Shown: positions 11,300-23,430 of the stretch, in pieces
How positions within the stretch are numbered: position 1 is the stretch's first letter
Layout: each line of letters begins with the position of its first letter
Assembly (NCBI GenBank): GCA_905147135.1
Contig: LR990042.1
Location: 10,035,545-10,099,544 of the forward strand
Origin: Blastobasis lacticolella
Taxonomy: Eukaryota > Arthropoda > Insecta > Lepidoptera > Blastobasidae
Length of the DNA: 64,000 nt
Reading direction: 5' to 3'
Program-made: the position numbers and the translations under genes
Notes under the pieces: generated by a model
What the model was told of the DNA's origin: nothing
Seen by the model: the letters and a program-made list of their open reading frames with translations, nothing else
Database searches by the model: none

Positions 11300-12430
11300 T
11301 ATCTTATTTCTACTATTGCACGTTGTGGTCTTTTGCTAATGAACATCAAGAGAAAGTGAAATGAAGAGAGAAGAGAGGAAGTAATTCCTTAACCAAAAGT
11401 TTCGCACGATTTGTACGTCGTGCTTTACGCGCGAATGTTTGTATGGGTTGAGATTGCACCACGTGTACTCGATTCGTTCATGTTAATTGTACGAATAACT
11501 TTCGCAAGAATACGTCTGCTACTGCTACAACCCACTCTGTCTAATTAGGAATTCCAAACGTTCATGTTTAACTTACTATTCGTTAATTGAACCTCCATCG
11601 AATAAGTTAATAAAAAATCCGTTGTCATGTATGTTGTAATACTTCTTTTGGTTTGTTGGCTCAGGTGACAGTGGAGCTACATAACCTGATGATAGCTAGT
11701 GACGTCACACTATTTATGTACTGGCTTTGGTCATACAAATAAAACAGACGAGATCGTCATCCAAAGAAGTCGAATCCAGAAATAGTAAAAAAAAGACAAC
11801 TCATGAAGTGGTACCTAAATGTCAAAAAGATGGCAGATAAAAAGACTAAGGTGGCAGTCACCGCAGTCTATGGTGGTGGTGGAAATAAGCCATTGGTAGA
11901 GCTACACTGGCCACTGGTAGTAAAATTATTTGGGGTGTCTCTTACCAAACCTTATACGATATACAAAGTAGAAGCTAGGAAATCCATTGCTGTGTCTTAG
12001 GCTTACATGGTCGCCGATGTGGAGTCATGGCTGTGCCAAAATTTGTTGGGAAATTACCGCCCTTTACGTCTTTTTCCTGGTGCCGTGACAAGAAAATACT
12101 TTTGGTTAGATTAAATTTTGCTCTAAGAACGCTGTTCGCCTGTTAAGATCAAAGGCTCGCAATCACTGAGTATAATGAGAAGTGTCGTAACGTTCATGTA
12201 ATGGTTTGTTAATTGCTTAATTTAAAATGTTTGTTAAACGACGTCACTATTATTGTCGTAATTACCGCACAACAACAATGTCTACTCTATATTAGCATCG
12301 CGTTCTAAACGTTACATGCGTAGCGTAGCGAATACTGAAATGTGATAATAAACTTGTTAAATGAATTAGGTCTTGAACGCTGGCACCCCTAACATTAAAA
12401 ATATTGCCCGTAAAGTCATTTTGTTTAACG
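11300..12430. other. no assignable feature
   Basis: The 65-codon frame at 11803-12000 (MKWYLNVKKMADKKTKVAV) has no recognisable domain. Confidence 0.4.
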
Positions 12431-12436
12431 GTAAAT

Positions 12437-12651
12437 ATCTATACATAGTATAATATCTATACATAGTGGCTTCTCACCGTCTGTCTGTCAAGAGGAAGGT
12501 TTAAAAACAAGAGAAAGGGGTAAGTAGGGGTAAAGTAGGTGTAGAGTAGGGTTGGGTAGGAGAAGGGGTAGGGTAATGTAGGGCATTAGTTGGGGTAAGG
12601 TGTGTAGGGGTAGGACGCCACGCAAACGAAGTGGTGCCGGGTCCGCTAGTT
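12437..12651 (-). repeat. GGACCCGGC family D repeat with (GGGTA)-like core
   Basis: Reads on the minus strand from AACTAGCGGACCCGGCACCA through a run of CCCTAC/CCCCTAC-like units (12515-12612) to CTTTCTCTTGTTTTTAAACC, CTTCCTCTTGACAGACAG and the TATGTATAGATAT end. The middle AATCCGTTGCGTAG-type block is deleted. The plus strand of the core has about a dozen GGG/GGGG runs. Confidence 0.65.
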
Positions 12652-12849
12652 TATTATAAAAGTATCCCAAAAGCTTCCAATATTTAAAATTCATCAATAT
12701 CTATATGCAGCACTCAAAAGAGAAATCTCGTTACGACTATTATTATCAGTGGGTAGAATAAAACCTAGCATAGAACAGCAAAGAGGGATATAATTATTTA
12801 TTTATCTATCCCGGAAAACAGGTATTGATAGTTTATGTTTTATTTTTTT

Positions 12850-12885
12850 CAATCTAATGAATAAAGAATAAAGAAAATAAAGAGA
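12850..12885 (+). repeat. AATAAAGA-type A-rich repeat
   Basis: AATGAATAAAGAATAAAGAA then AATAAAGAG; possible LINE tail, too short to assign. Confidence 0.35.
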
Positions 12886-13939
12886 TGGATAGAGGAGTTC
12901 GCGAGTATCAATATAATCGACAAAAATGGCAATACCTTATGATGACTCTTTATTACATATTCTCGGTGGAAAAAGATCTAGACTTGACACACGGAGAGAA
13001 CGGTAAATGATCAACAAAGTTATTTTATAAGCATTTGGTGTTTTATTATTTAGAGATATTGACACCTAAAACTTACCCAGAGTGTTACACATGGATGCTG
13101 TCGTGTTATCTTGACATTTTATTGGAGACAGAGCACAATAACATACATATACCATAGCGGTATCCAGAGACTATCGAGTACCACAAGCTACGATCCTGAC
13201 ATATATCTTTTGCATCATCATATTATATCATTTACGGCGGTTAAGGGTGCGTCCGAAACTCGCAAATGCGCCAAGAATGTGTAGTTGCAGCAGCATTGAA
13301 TAACTTTATACACCGATTCTAAAGTTTAAGCTAAAATTGATGAGGGAAAATTACTTGTATTTCCTGTACCTACGTGTGACCCTGTAAGTGGCCATTAATT
13401 ATAACGAACTCATCAAGCGAAAATTCTACCACTATTGGTTTTTTGAATCAAAATTAGCAAAACGTGTATTATATTTAGCAAAAGGTACGGCTTCTGGGAA
13501 ACAATACAATACCTCACAATGTAAAATATTAATTTATTAACTTTAATATTCGTTTGTTCGGACACATTTCGGCGTATTTATGTAGTTAGTCGTAAATGTA
13601 AATAATGTAAGAATATTTTACCAACGAATGTATAATGCGTGTGAGTTCCAAGGTAAATACAATAAATTTCACAAAGCAGCTTTGAATGTTACAATGCGTA
13701 AGCCTCCAAGCTTGTATCGAGGATTGCGTTGTATACTCGTACATATGTAGGTATTTACCTCTGTTTGTGTCGTTTTAGTGTAAATAATAAATACATACCT
13801 ATGTATTGAGGTTTGAACAGAACCGATACGTACATTTTTTTTACTTGTAGGTAAAATCTACTTTAATAGAGAGTTTCCCCATAATCTCGGCGCTTGACTA
13901 GGGTTTCCATACTATTATAAAAATGAAAAAAAAAGGAAT

Positions 13940-13981
13940 GGAATGTAACTATGTAAATTTTTTTTTACATAGTTGTGTTCC
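13940..13981. repeat. short hairpin
   Basis: GGAATGTAACTATGTAAA and TTTACATAGTTGTGTTCC pair around a T-run, with an 11-bp perfect core (AACTATGTAAA). Function unknown. Confidence 0.55.
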
Positions 13982-14554
13982 AAAAGCTAGTTGAATGTAA
14001 AAACTTTGCTTCCCATTTTACTGTCTAGGGTGTTCCTAGCAGGAAAATGCAAACTAAAATTAAGATAGTGCTTCTTTTGTAAGTGGAGAGGAGTTGGTGG
14101 TCCAGACAAAACACAAGTCTGTATGCCAGGTGTGGATCTAGGGCAAGATACGTTATTTTGTTGTAGAGTTCCGATGCCCATTGTCCGGTTCATTATTAAA
14201 TCAGGGGATATTAGATACCATTAAAATGATTTTCAGTAAGAGTGCATCTCATCTAATGACGATTAAAATAAGCCCATACATGGCTAGGATACATTGGTTT
14301 AGAATGGAGTTTCGGTGTTTAGGTAGGCAATGATAGGTTCCAGCAATGATATTAATGGTACCTCAGCAGTCATAGTCGCTACTTATAGGTACTTATGGTG
14401 GCCATCTCTCATCATTAATTCAACTTCACTAAATGATACTTTTCTAATTGCAATCGCTTGACTTGTTACTGAAAATATCGAAATATCGAATAACATTTGA
14501 CGAGCTCCGTCAACTTTCAATGGCATCCATCATCAGAACTGGATCGTGGACCAC

Positions 14555-14672
14555 TTTAAAAAAAATTAAACCTTAACGGAGTTCAGAGGTAACAAAAATT
14601 AGATAAAATACGCAACCGAATTAAAAAATAAATTAAAATTGAAAATACCCCCTTCTTTGAAGTCGGTTAAAT
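14555..14672 (-). repeat. fragment of the GAAGTCGGTT lepidopteran repeat
   Basis: ACCCCCTTCTTTGAAGTCGG followed by TTAAATC, and on the other strand AACCGACTTCAAAGAAGGGG, a phrase I recognise from moth repeats. The rest is A/T-rich and not diagnostic. Confidence 0.4.
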
Positions 14673-14784
14673 CAACAAAATCCCGCGGGATTGTTGCGTG
14701 TTCGCAGAGTTTAAAATTAGACGCGGGTGATAACTGGGCCACAAAGTAAAAAGGGCCCGCCACAGGGCTGAACTACTAGTCTAA

Positions 14785-14961
14785 GGGCCGATTTTTCAAT
14801 CCTCAGATAAAATTTATCTGCCCGATAAAGTAATTAATATACTGCTAAATTAAAACATACTATAATCCTACAATTATATATGAAGTAATGATACAATTTG
14901 ATTTATCGCAGAATAACTTATCAGACAGATATGTTTTATCTGAGGATTGAAAAATCGGCCC
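14785..14961. mobile_element. PIF/Harbinger-like MITE, 177 bp
   Basis: Perfect 28-bp terminal inverted repeats, GGGCCGATTTTTCAATCCTC... (14785-14812) and its reverse complement (14934-14961), flanked by TAA on both sides (14782-14784, 14962-14964). A 3-bp TWA target duplication and GGG/CCC ends fit PIF/Harbinger-derived (Tourist-type) MITEs. The inner part is AT-rich and non-coding. The perfect ends suggest a young insertion. Confidence 0.8.
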
Positions 14962-14969
14962 TAAACAAT

Positions 14970-17925
14970 ATTTAGAAGAAATAACCAGGACCTTCCCTAA
15001 GATACCTTATCTCTTATCTCTTAACTCATAACGAGTTTCTAATATAAGTCATTATTATTCACTCGTTTCCTTCTAAACGGAATAATTTAATTTCTTTTTT
15101 GATTATTCTCGCCATACTTCGTTACCCACTTTGTTATATTTTGATTTCGTAATTTTCTCCTGTTAATATTTAAACGATTTGGATTGAAATACCTCTTCCT
15201 GTGTTGAATTTATTACTAGATTACTAGACGATAATTCCCATGTAATATTTTGATGTGCTATTATAACAAAATCTTGATATTCTATTAATTTGACCTACCA
15301 ATTTTAAACCTAACAAATAGGAAAAAATGTATATTACTAGAAAATTTGAAAATGTGGTCTGCGCGTCATTATTTCTATTTGATAAGTATCCATTTAAGTT
15401 TTCTGGTCATCAAAATAGTATTGAACTACTTGTCATCGCATTTAACATACCTAGGATGATTGAATGTAGCTAGGCTGGCCTCTCCTGTGTGCCTTACACA
15501 CAAAAAGGGGTGAAATTAAATACCTGTCACAATGTCTTTCCTTACAAGAATATCCTTGTCCATTTTTGATTGATGGGCCTTCTTCTTTCGCCCTTCATTT
15601 CCCGTCAAAGCCTTCATATTTCATTTTGTTACTTAGATATAATCTTGCAAAGCCCTTGGGAGTAATATTCTGCAAAGAAACTTGTGAAATAAATATAGAA
15701 TAAGAACATAATCTTCTAAAAATATCAAATATGTTTACTTCGTTTTGACCTTTACTCAATCAATTATCGAGAATATAATTTCTGTTTTTATTTTGTTTTG
15801 TTTTTAAAATTTGTAAACATAATTGCAATTTACAGATAAGGAAAAACTTGTTCCAATTTCAGCTTAATTTGAAATGTAAAAACCTTGTTTATTAAAATTC
15901 TTCACAGGAATTTTCTGGGCGGCCGTAAAAGACGTTCTTTGATTTGAATCATTGATTGGCAATATCCGTACCAATGAACCGTGTTTTCAAAGAAATGAAC
16001 CGTCCTTCTGTTTGCTAAAAATATTTTACTTCTTATTGCATTTTGCCCATTTAAATATCCGCCTGTCAGCTTATGGCATTCAATAACGGGAATATTGAAG
16101 AACCAACGAAGTTAAATTACTGTATCTTAACCAACTTAAATAAGTACCCAAATGATAAGTGCGCGACGCGAGAGCTCAACCAAGATTGACGCTGGGCGAT
16201 GATGATGATGATTAGATGATGACTATAAATTTCGTGATGCCCAACCGGTTAATAAACAGTAACAAAAACAGGGTCAGATTGTAAGACTACATAAAAATAA
16301 TCTACTATTTAATGTGGGGCCTCCTACAACCCTCCAATACGAGACTCATATTTCAAACTGCAAATATTTGTTGACAGGCTTATCAGTCTATTTCCGCCTT
16401 AAATTTACCGACTTAGAGATAACACACACAAATACACCTAAGACACACAAATGCAAATCGTTACGCAGACTAAATTATTCAGCATTGCAGAGCTCACAGC
16501 CTCGGAAAAGTCCCAAATCAATAAGCTGATTCGAATTTCACGCGTCCCCTTTACATTCTGACAGGGAAAAACTCCATAAAACGCATGGAATGATTTTCAC
16601 AGGCTTGTTCTCCTTAAAAGCCCTCGTTGTAAGTGACAGTGCGGAGTTACGAGCCTTCGGAAAGTTCGATTACGATTTTTTTTCCACAAATTTTATGGGT
16701 GGATTAGGGGAGGTCCCAGAGGACGTTCGGACGCTGTGAAAGAGGACCTTTTTATGCTGCAGCGAGATAAAACCTTTGGGTGGTGCAATGATCAGGATGT
16801 TTACAAGCTGTAAAGTAGCAGAATGGGCGGAGTAGTGAAAGTTCTTTTGCAATTTTTTAATAAAATTCAATAGAATAATATCTCAGGATTGAATCCTTGT
16901 AGAATATAATTAGTCTAGACAAAAAGCAATTTTGTGAAACATCATCTGGAGGCGTTTAATATTAATAAAATATGAATTTCAATATTAACTTATTTCATTT
17001 GTCTGTAATCATAGCGAAATGGTGAAACAGAGTTGGAACGAAATGTAATTAAATGCGTACCTACTGCCAAAAAGGACAATTAAATTTTCCGAGGACAAAG
17101 CTAGTGATTATTATTTTAAGAACACACGTCATAAGCATTACACAATGAAGACTTCGTCTATACGTAAAGCAATTAGTTAGAGTTGAACAATCACAGCTAA
17201 CAAGCAGCGGCAAAAGCAAGGTCTGACCCCCACGAGATGGACGCAGCAAGCCTGTGAATTCAGAAGACACAAGCCAACTCAAATACTGTTGCTCGTATCA
17301 TTTATAAATCTAAATTCGTCGATCCCCTAACACATTGGCATATTTACATCAGCGTATTAACCATATATTTCAAGGACCTTTGCAAAACATTTAAATGCCT
17401 CTGAACTAACGAACTAAGGTCACGAATGTTCGAGCTTCGGGCTTCGGGCTTCCCGAATAACTTTCCAAGAGCTAGACAACAATCGTAAAGGAACGCATCC
17501 TTTCATCCCTTCTCCGTAATATTCCTATCACGTCAAAACTACCGAAAACAAAATTAAAAACTAGCGGCCAACCGAAGATCACGAAAACCCTCACGCGCCC
17601 TAATAACATTTTAATAATAAACTGGCGGGTGCCTTTCGGAACAAAGAGGAATCCAGGCGGTACGGTACAAGGCACAACCGGATAGATGAAAACTGTAACC
17701 GTGACGTTTGACGTTTTTACGACCATATATCGTTTGATATTCATAATTTACATACCCAAATTAATTGATCTGATATTGTGTATATGTAAACCTGATAAAA
17801 TACAAAGCAGCCATTTCAGAGAGCCGAACACAAAAAGAGAGAAGTTACGTTCCGGATCCCACATATTATTATGATAATAGTTGGTCATATGTTTTTATTT
17901 AGAAATTTAAAATAGGTTCCCATGT
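14970..17925. other. no assignable feature apart from a short GATGAT tail
   Basis: AT-rich single-copy-looking DNA; short frames (e.g. 16670-16870 minus) lack recognisable content. A simple GGGCTTCGGGCTTC repeat lies at about 17437. Confidence 0.35.
16163..16216 (+). mobile_element. SINE or LINE tail fragment with GATGATGAT
   Basis: GACGCGAGAGCTCAACCAAG, TTGACGCTGGGCGATGATGA and GATGATT resemble the shared SINE/LINE 3' terminus. Only the last ~50 bp are seen. Confidence 0.4.
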
Positions 17926-17928
17926 AGT

Positions 17929-18032
17929 TCATCATCATCATAATCATCAGTTGCGCTCTCGCATGCGAGGGCCCTGGCGTCCGCCTTCCTACTTCTCTTT
18001 GTCTACTTCGCTCGGTCTTCGGCATCCTTGGT
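17929..18032 (-). mobile_element. RTE-like LINE 3' end sharing its tail with the SINE
   Basis: Minus strand: AGGATGCCGAAGACCGAGCG (as in the LINE copy at 37999) continues without a break into GGCGGACGCCAGGGCCCTCG, CATGCGAGAGCGCAAC and (GATGAT)-type repeats, which are the 3' body and tail of the tRNA-headed SINE. The translated junction reads GCRRPSEVDKEK followed by a KADPG-like stretch. It therefore looks like the LINE end from which the SINE tail derives. Truncated on its 5' side near 18032. Confidence 0.6.
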
Positions 18033-18258
18033 GGTGAATTTGTGGTGAGTAGGTAAGTAAGTCGATGTAGGTAATCCTTTTTATTGTCGGCAGTTTTTTC
18101 TCCTTTAGATTAGTCTTGGAAACCGATAGTAGGTGCGTCTTGTAATTATAAAGATTTGGCTGATATCTATGCCTCATATCTGTGATTACGCTGGCTACCA
18201 AACCAGAACATAACTACCTACGCAAGAATTATTGTTTGATGCTACAAATAGATCATTG

Positions 18259-18325
18259 TGGTCCCCGAGGCCCCCGCGTGCGGCGCGAGAACACCACCGG
18301 GATTTAAAACCAAGATGACGATGGC
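18259..18325 (+). mobile_element. SINE tail fragment
   Basis: GGTCCCCGAGGCCCCCGCGT then CCACCGGGATTTAAAACC and AAGATGACGATGG match the last ~65 bp of the SINE. Confidence 0.45.
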
Positions 18326-18400
18326 AGAAATAGATATGGCGGATACCCATCCAGACAGACACAGCAGGCTTGGCAGAGTCCTATATAGCAAAAGTAATCA

Positions 18401-18565
18401 TCTTGCCGTCAATATCTCGGTTGCGATATCGCGCGCGTAGGCCCGAGGTCCACCTTTGGCCATGATCCAGGATTTGGCAGAGCAGGTAGTTGATAGTAGA
18501 GCCACTGCCACCTGACTTTCGTAAACCTAATATTAGGGGAACCTAACCGTTTTGGGTTTGGCATA
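18401..18565 (-). mobile_element. SINE 3' part, diverged
   Basis: ATCTTGCCGTCAATATCTCG, CCATGATCCAGGATTTGGCA and TTAGGGGAACCTAACCG follow the minus-strand SINE order with many substitutions. Confidence 0.5.
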
Positions 18566-19270
18566 GCCCTATCACCGGTAAATGCTAGACGGTGTTCTTA
18601 ATGTACGATACTACATGCTGTTGCACAGTCAAGGCAACTGAATGTTGACATAAGTTTGAAATTAGCCGTGTTACTATTTTTTGACGGGTGGTTTGTCATT
18701 AATGTCACTATGCTATGTTTCTCGTAATAATACGAACAAATAAATAAGACGCCTAAAAACTGCTAAAGATTCAGTTTCCTTGACTGCACTTGGAAACAGT
18801 TAACTCACGCACTTATATGCATGTAATAGGTACTCGTTTTACTTATTTGTGTTACTTTTATTTTAAGTACACAACTTCCCAATTTCTACAAAACCAAATT
18901 CCCAGACTATTAATAACTAAGTGGCAAATTTTCATAGCTTAGGACACTGGTGGGTAGAAGGCAAAAGGGAAAGATTTATAGTGGATTCTCGCGGCTACAA
19001 ATCAACCAGACCTGTCCGAATTCGTAAAAATGTGTAAAAGTCTTCTGTGCCTGGTCTTTATGGCAACCCTGCTTAAGGGTTTATTTAAATGCCAAAAGGA
19101 ACTAATGGGTCCGGTTCAAGCCTTTGTATCTCGAAACCATAATTTGATATTTATTTGATTTTTTCATGAATTGTTTCTTTCTATATCGGGAATAGTACCG
19201 TTTATACCGGTTCATAATATAATTTTTTTATAACATAATAGACCTTTTTCTACACGCTATAAATTTACTA

Positions 19271-19394
19271 AGTAGTACTACAGTAAATGAATATTAACTG
19301 TGGCACTGCTAGTATTAAATCGGTAGTGCTACGGTAAATGAGTTTTAACCCTACTAATGCCTAGTGTTACCGGTAGTACCACGGTAAAGACGGG
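19271..19394. repeat. degenerate ~50-bp triple repeat
   Basis: AGTAGTACTACAGTAAATGA (19271), CGGTAGTGCTACGGTAAATG (19321) and CGGTAGTACCACGGTAAAGA (19371) recur at ~50-bp spacing, with AATATTAAC/AGTTTTAAC after the first two. Confidence 0.6.
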
Positions 19395-20461
19395 GTACCT
19401 AAGGGATTCCTGCTTACTGGATGAAAATATTTTCTTTAAACAAAGATTTAGAAACTCATTTTGCTCATTTATTTTCCTATACCAGAATATTATCACACAA
19501 TTGGGTAATTGGTACTTACTGATTATGTGTAGGTTTATTACAAAAGTATGAAAATAAACACATTAATATAATAAAAACTAAATCAAACCGGTTAAAAAAT
19601 AAAGGCGTTGGAAAGATTATTGGCAGTTTCTTTTACGCCAAACGCCCTAATACATGTATTTTAAATGGAGAATGCATGCAATCGACCTCTCCGTCTATCA
19701 TTGCATTGTATTTTTTCTTAGATACAGGTTAAGTAAACTTCCCCGATTAAAGTACCTAATAAAATATCCAAGGCGACTAACCTATTCTATACGGTTACTA
19801 TTACACGGTACTAACCGGCAATAAAGCGGGTAGAGGTTGTCACTTTATACCTGTCCGCGACTGGAATCACAAGTGATGCTAATAAAACTGGACTTGGTGA
19901 AAGATTATTTTCTTCACGAGCATTTTCAGGGCACGTATGTGACTGATCTTATTTGTGGATGGATTAACTGTTAGAAACGAGTAGGGGATCATCCCAGCCT
20001 CGGATATCAGGTGCCTACGATATTAGATTACCGGACTAACGAATCGTTTTTGTTGAGTGAACCATTGTCCTTCATTTTTTTAAGATGAGTTTTTGAAAGA
20101 TACGTTATCGAAGAGTACTTTACACTTTGCTCAAGACAGCAATATTCTGTATACCTTTATGGAGAAAGGCATTTAATGAAAAACGCATATGACGCGATCT
20201 ATTTACTTATTTATATCGAGTATAGTGGTGCATTTAATAAAAAAATTCATAAGGTTTCTGAAATTTTTTGTCGATAGCTTGATATAAATTAATATTTTTT
20301 AAGTAATTGGATTTGACTATTTTTGACGATTAATGTACTAAATAGATGTTTTAAAAAACCAGGAAGAAGAAACGGTCAAATATGGTAACTTTGCTGGCCA
20401 CTACAACTTGGAAGACGTTCTAAATTTTCATAAAGATCCAATATGTTTAGGTTTCTCTGTC

Positions 20462-20598
20462 AACAGGGTCACGGAGGTCAGATGGCAGTCGCTCAGCTAT
20501 AATTAACTGATCTGCCTAATCTTGGATAATGCTCAAGGCGGACCCCGGGCCCTCGTGCGCGAGAGCTCATCGGGACCTAACGCCAATAAGATGATGAT
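20462..20598 (+). mobile_element. SINE 3' half
   Basis: AACAGGGTCACGGAGGTCAG, ATCTGCCTAATCTTGGATAA and GGCGGACCCCGGGCCCTCGT followed by AACGCCAATAAGATGATGAT: the 3' body and trinucleotide tail of the tRNA-headed SINE. Confidence 0.65.
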
Positions 20599-21405
20599 GT
20601 TAGCTGTTGTTACGGTTCGAGCTATATACCATTACGAGCCTTCCTTAGTAATTTTCCTTTTTAAATCATCAGATACGGAACCCTAAAATAACTTTAACCA
20701 TTATAATGCATGGTTTATTCTTTGTATTTACAGTTTGAAGTTAAGAGAAAATGAGAGTTTATATGAAATTAATATGGAGCTCCAGGATATTTAAATAAAA
20801 TAACTTCTCTATTGGCATAAGCGAACTGTAAAACAAATAGTGTTTCCAGCTTCAGCTGAGCTAAGCCATGTAGGTACAATCTCGAGCGAAACGAATGAAT
20901 AGAAAAATATAACGCTAATTTAACACAAGAGAAGTCCCATTTCAGCTGTAATCTGCGCCATTATCCAGATAGTACAGGAACACAAAGTGGCAGAGCAATT
21001 TCGCGTTAATGAAATTAAACTTTCTTCCTTTTTTCTATCTTCCGCGCGAAGAAACAAAAAGTTTTCCAATTAAACAAAACTCGATCGCGGATTATTCGGT
21101 AAATATTGTTCGTATTTATCCGGGGAGGCGTGAAACCGAATCATCTGGTTACGAAATTATTTTGTCTGAAATATAGGGGTTATATTTAATGTAACATCTT
21201 ATAATTTTTTTCATATTACGTATTTTTGTAATTGGACGGGATTTATGAAGGTAGGTATAGTCAGATGCAGAGAAATCACTTTCTTTAAATAATATAAATG
21301 GTTTTCTTTTATGGAGTACTAACTTTTGTAGGCGACTTCGTCCGTTTATAATTCGGTTATAACCTTATAACGTTCATTTAACACCGTAACTACGTACCTA
21401 CTCCA

Positions 21406-21662
21406 CATCATCACCCCCATAACAATCCACTGCAGGACTTAAGACCTCTCCAACAAGGGGGGTAATTGCCTTAATATCCACGCTTGGCAGGCGGATTGGA
21501 GATCGCAGTGTTATAAATATAACAATGGAAAACGCTGCTGCCCATTTTCCAGCCCACGGAGATTCTAGATATTTTGCCTATAAAACCTTACTTAGTCGCC
21601 TTGTACGACACCCACGAGTGGAAAGGGTTGGTGGTATTCTACTCTGCCGGACATCACACAGC
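21406..21662 (-). repeat. ~260-bp dispersed repeat, family A
   Basis: Plus strand runs CATCATCACCCCCATAACAA, GCAGGCGGATTGGAGATCGC, CTGCTGCCCATTTTCCAG, TCGCCTTGTACGACACCCAC, TCTACTCTGCCGGACATCAC. On its own strand it ends in GATGATG, so a 3' trinucleotide tail like that of RTE LINEs is likely. No coding capacity seen. Confidence 0.7.
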
Positions 21663-22289
21663 CTAAAGGCTTAGGATTTGCGTAATTTCTTTTTCTGTTT
21701 GTTGAGGATCACTAACAATTTTTAAACTGATATATAAATATAAAATATAGCATTAAATTGATCATGACTAACTGTACAGAATTTACGACTAACTTAGCTA
21801 AGTGTAAAATTACTCAAAGTGATCACAGCATGCAATTGCATTGCAGTTTATAAATGTATTTCACCTATTCGTTGCATCTCAACGACAATATTAAAGTTAC
21901 ATTCTTAAATTTTATACATATTATATTTCGTGGGACTAATCAGCTTCACATATAAGCCAAAAAATCAACATATCCTTTTCTACTCATTCTATATTTAGCC
22001 ATCTCGAACCCAAAGCTGATACGGGTCCACGGGCGAGGATAAAGGAGTCAAGCTGAAACTCTGTGCTCATAAATTTTTATCCAACCGATTGTGAGTAATC
22101 ACGAATCCATTAAGTGATTCAATTCCGCTGAATAAATTGGATCCCCATTGGGTATCAGTTTACTCTGCCATCGGTTTACTGAACAAATAAGCAATCAATC
22201 TTATTAAGGTCCTACCCTAATAAGAAAATGGGTTGCGATGAGCTGAAGGCGAGTGAATAGTTTTTTTAAGTTACTTTAAGTTTTAGTCA

Positions 22290-22530
22290 TGTGATATACT
22301 TAGTTATTTGAATTGAGTATTTTAGTAGTTTTCGTCAGTGTATTTATAGGAACGTCTTCCTTCGACATAAGCAAAATTATTATGGCATGTATTGATATTT
22401 ATATAACGAATGACATTAATTATGAATTTTTGTTTAAATTTTGACATGTTTTTATATGTATAACAATTGTGCATCAATCAATTTTGACATGTAACAATGG
22501 TTACCAATAAATGAACTTGAACTTGAACGT
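22290..22530 (+). mobile_element. probable LINE 3' end with AACTTG tail
   Basis: AT-rich DNA ending ACCAATAAATGAACTTGAAC then TTGAACG: an AATAAA-like signal followed by a short AACTTG repeat, as at the 3' ends of many insect LINEs. No coding part is seen; the 5' boundary is a guess. Confidence 0.4.
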
Positions 22531-23304
22531 CTAACGAGAATTACGAGCTTTCTAGAACTTCGTTGCAAATTTTATTAGACTGTGAGGGTGCCGTAGGTTA
22601 TTCTACGTCTTCGAGTACAAGAAAAAATCCACTTTGTAGCGTTAGTAGACGACGGAGACCCACAACACGTTTGTCCGCCCTTGCATAAACAGAAACAAAA
22701 AGTTGTTAGAGACACTTTTCTTTTTGTTGTCTGTGTTGTATAATGTGGCTGAAAAGAGAAACTGCCAAGAGGATGTGAGGCCGAACTACATAAAGGGCTT
22801 TATCTACATAAGTGTTTTACTTAAAAACCTCTAAATATTGAAATGGGAAACGAAAAGTTCTAGAGCCTCGGTAGTACCGCGTTAACCTTTACCTTAATTA
22901 CAGACTGTTTAAATTCGATTTGAATTCCTTCGTAATGTAACGTTAGATCGAATCGTTTTGATTAATTAATTTCCAGCCACCGTGTACTCGCTGGCCTGAT
23001 TTGTGTTTGAGAGGAGATTATTGATTTTAAGTCAATACACGAGTCGAAAGTTTGCTTTGATTGAAGCTTTGTAAATGAAATCATATTGGCACACTCGCAA
23101 TAGATTATAAGGACATATTAAGCTCGCGGTTTTAATTGCGTAGTCCATATTAGGTTTTGTCTATTGGTATGAACACATCATAATCCTCAAGGGATAATAT
23201 TGTTAACAAATTGAAATACGCAACTCTATTAACAAATATCCTGAATATATGTTTTTTTTTAACTTAAGAAATTATTATATGATGTTTTCTATACACACTT
23301 CAAC

Positions 23305-23430
23305 CCTTTCAGATTTATTTCTGGAGAAAGAAAGTAGTCTATATTCTGCGAAAGGTCGCTATCTATCTCTTTCCCAAACTTTATCCAAATCTGTTCAGCG
23401 GTTTAGGCGTGAAAACGTAACCGACGTATA
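23305..23430 (+). repeat. GTTCAGCGGTTTAGGCGTGA repeat fragment
   Basis: GGAGAAAGAAAGTAGTCTAT, CCAAATCTGTTCAGCGGTTT and AGGCGTGAAAACGTAACC. This is the wording of the end of a repeat widespread in insects; the usual ACAGACAGAC end is lost. Confidence 0.5.

Noticed and set aside
12515..12612. interstitial telomere array
   Set aside because: Insect telomeres are (TTAGG)n; here the units are irregular GGGGTA/GGGTTGGGTA variants inside a dispersed repeat with defined ends.
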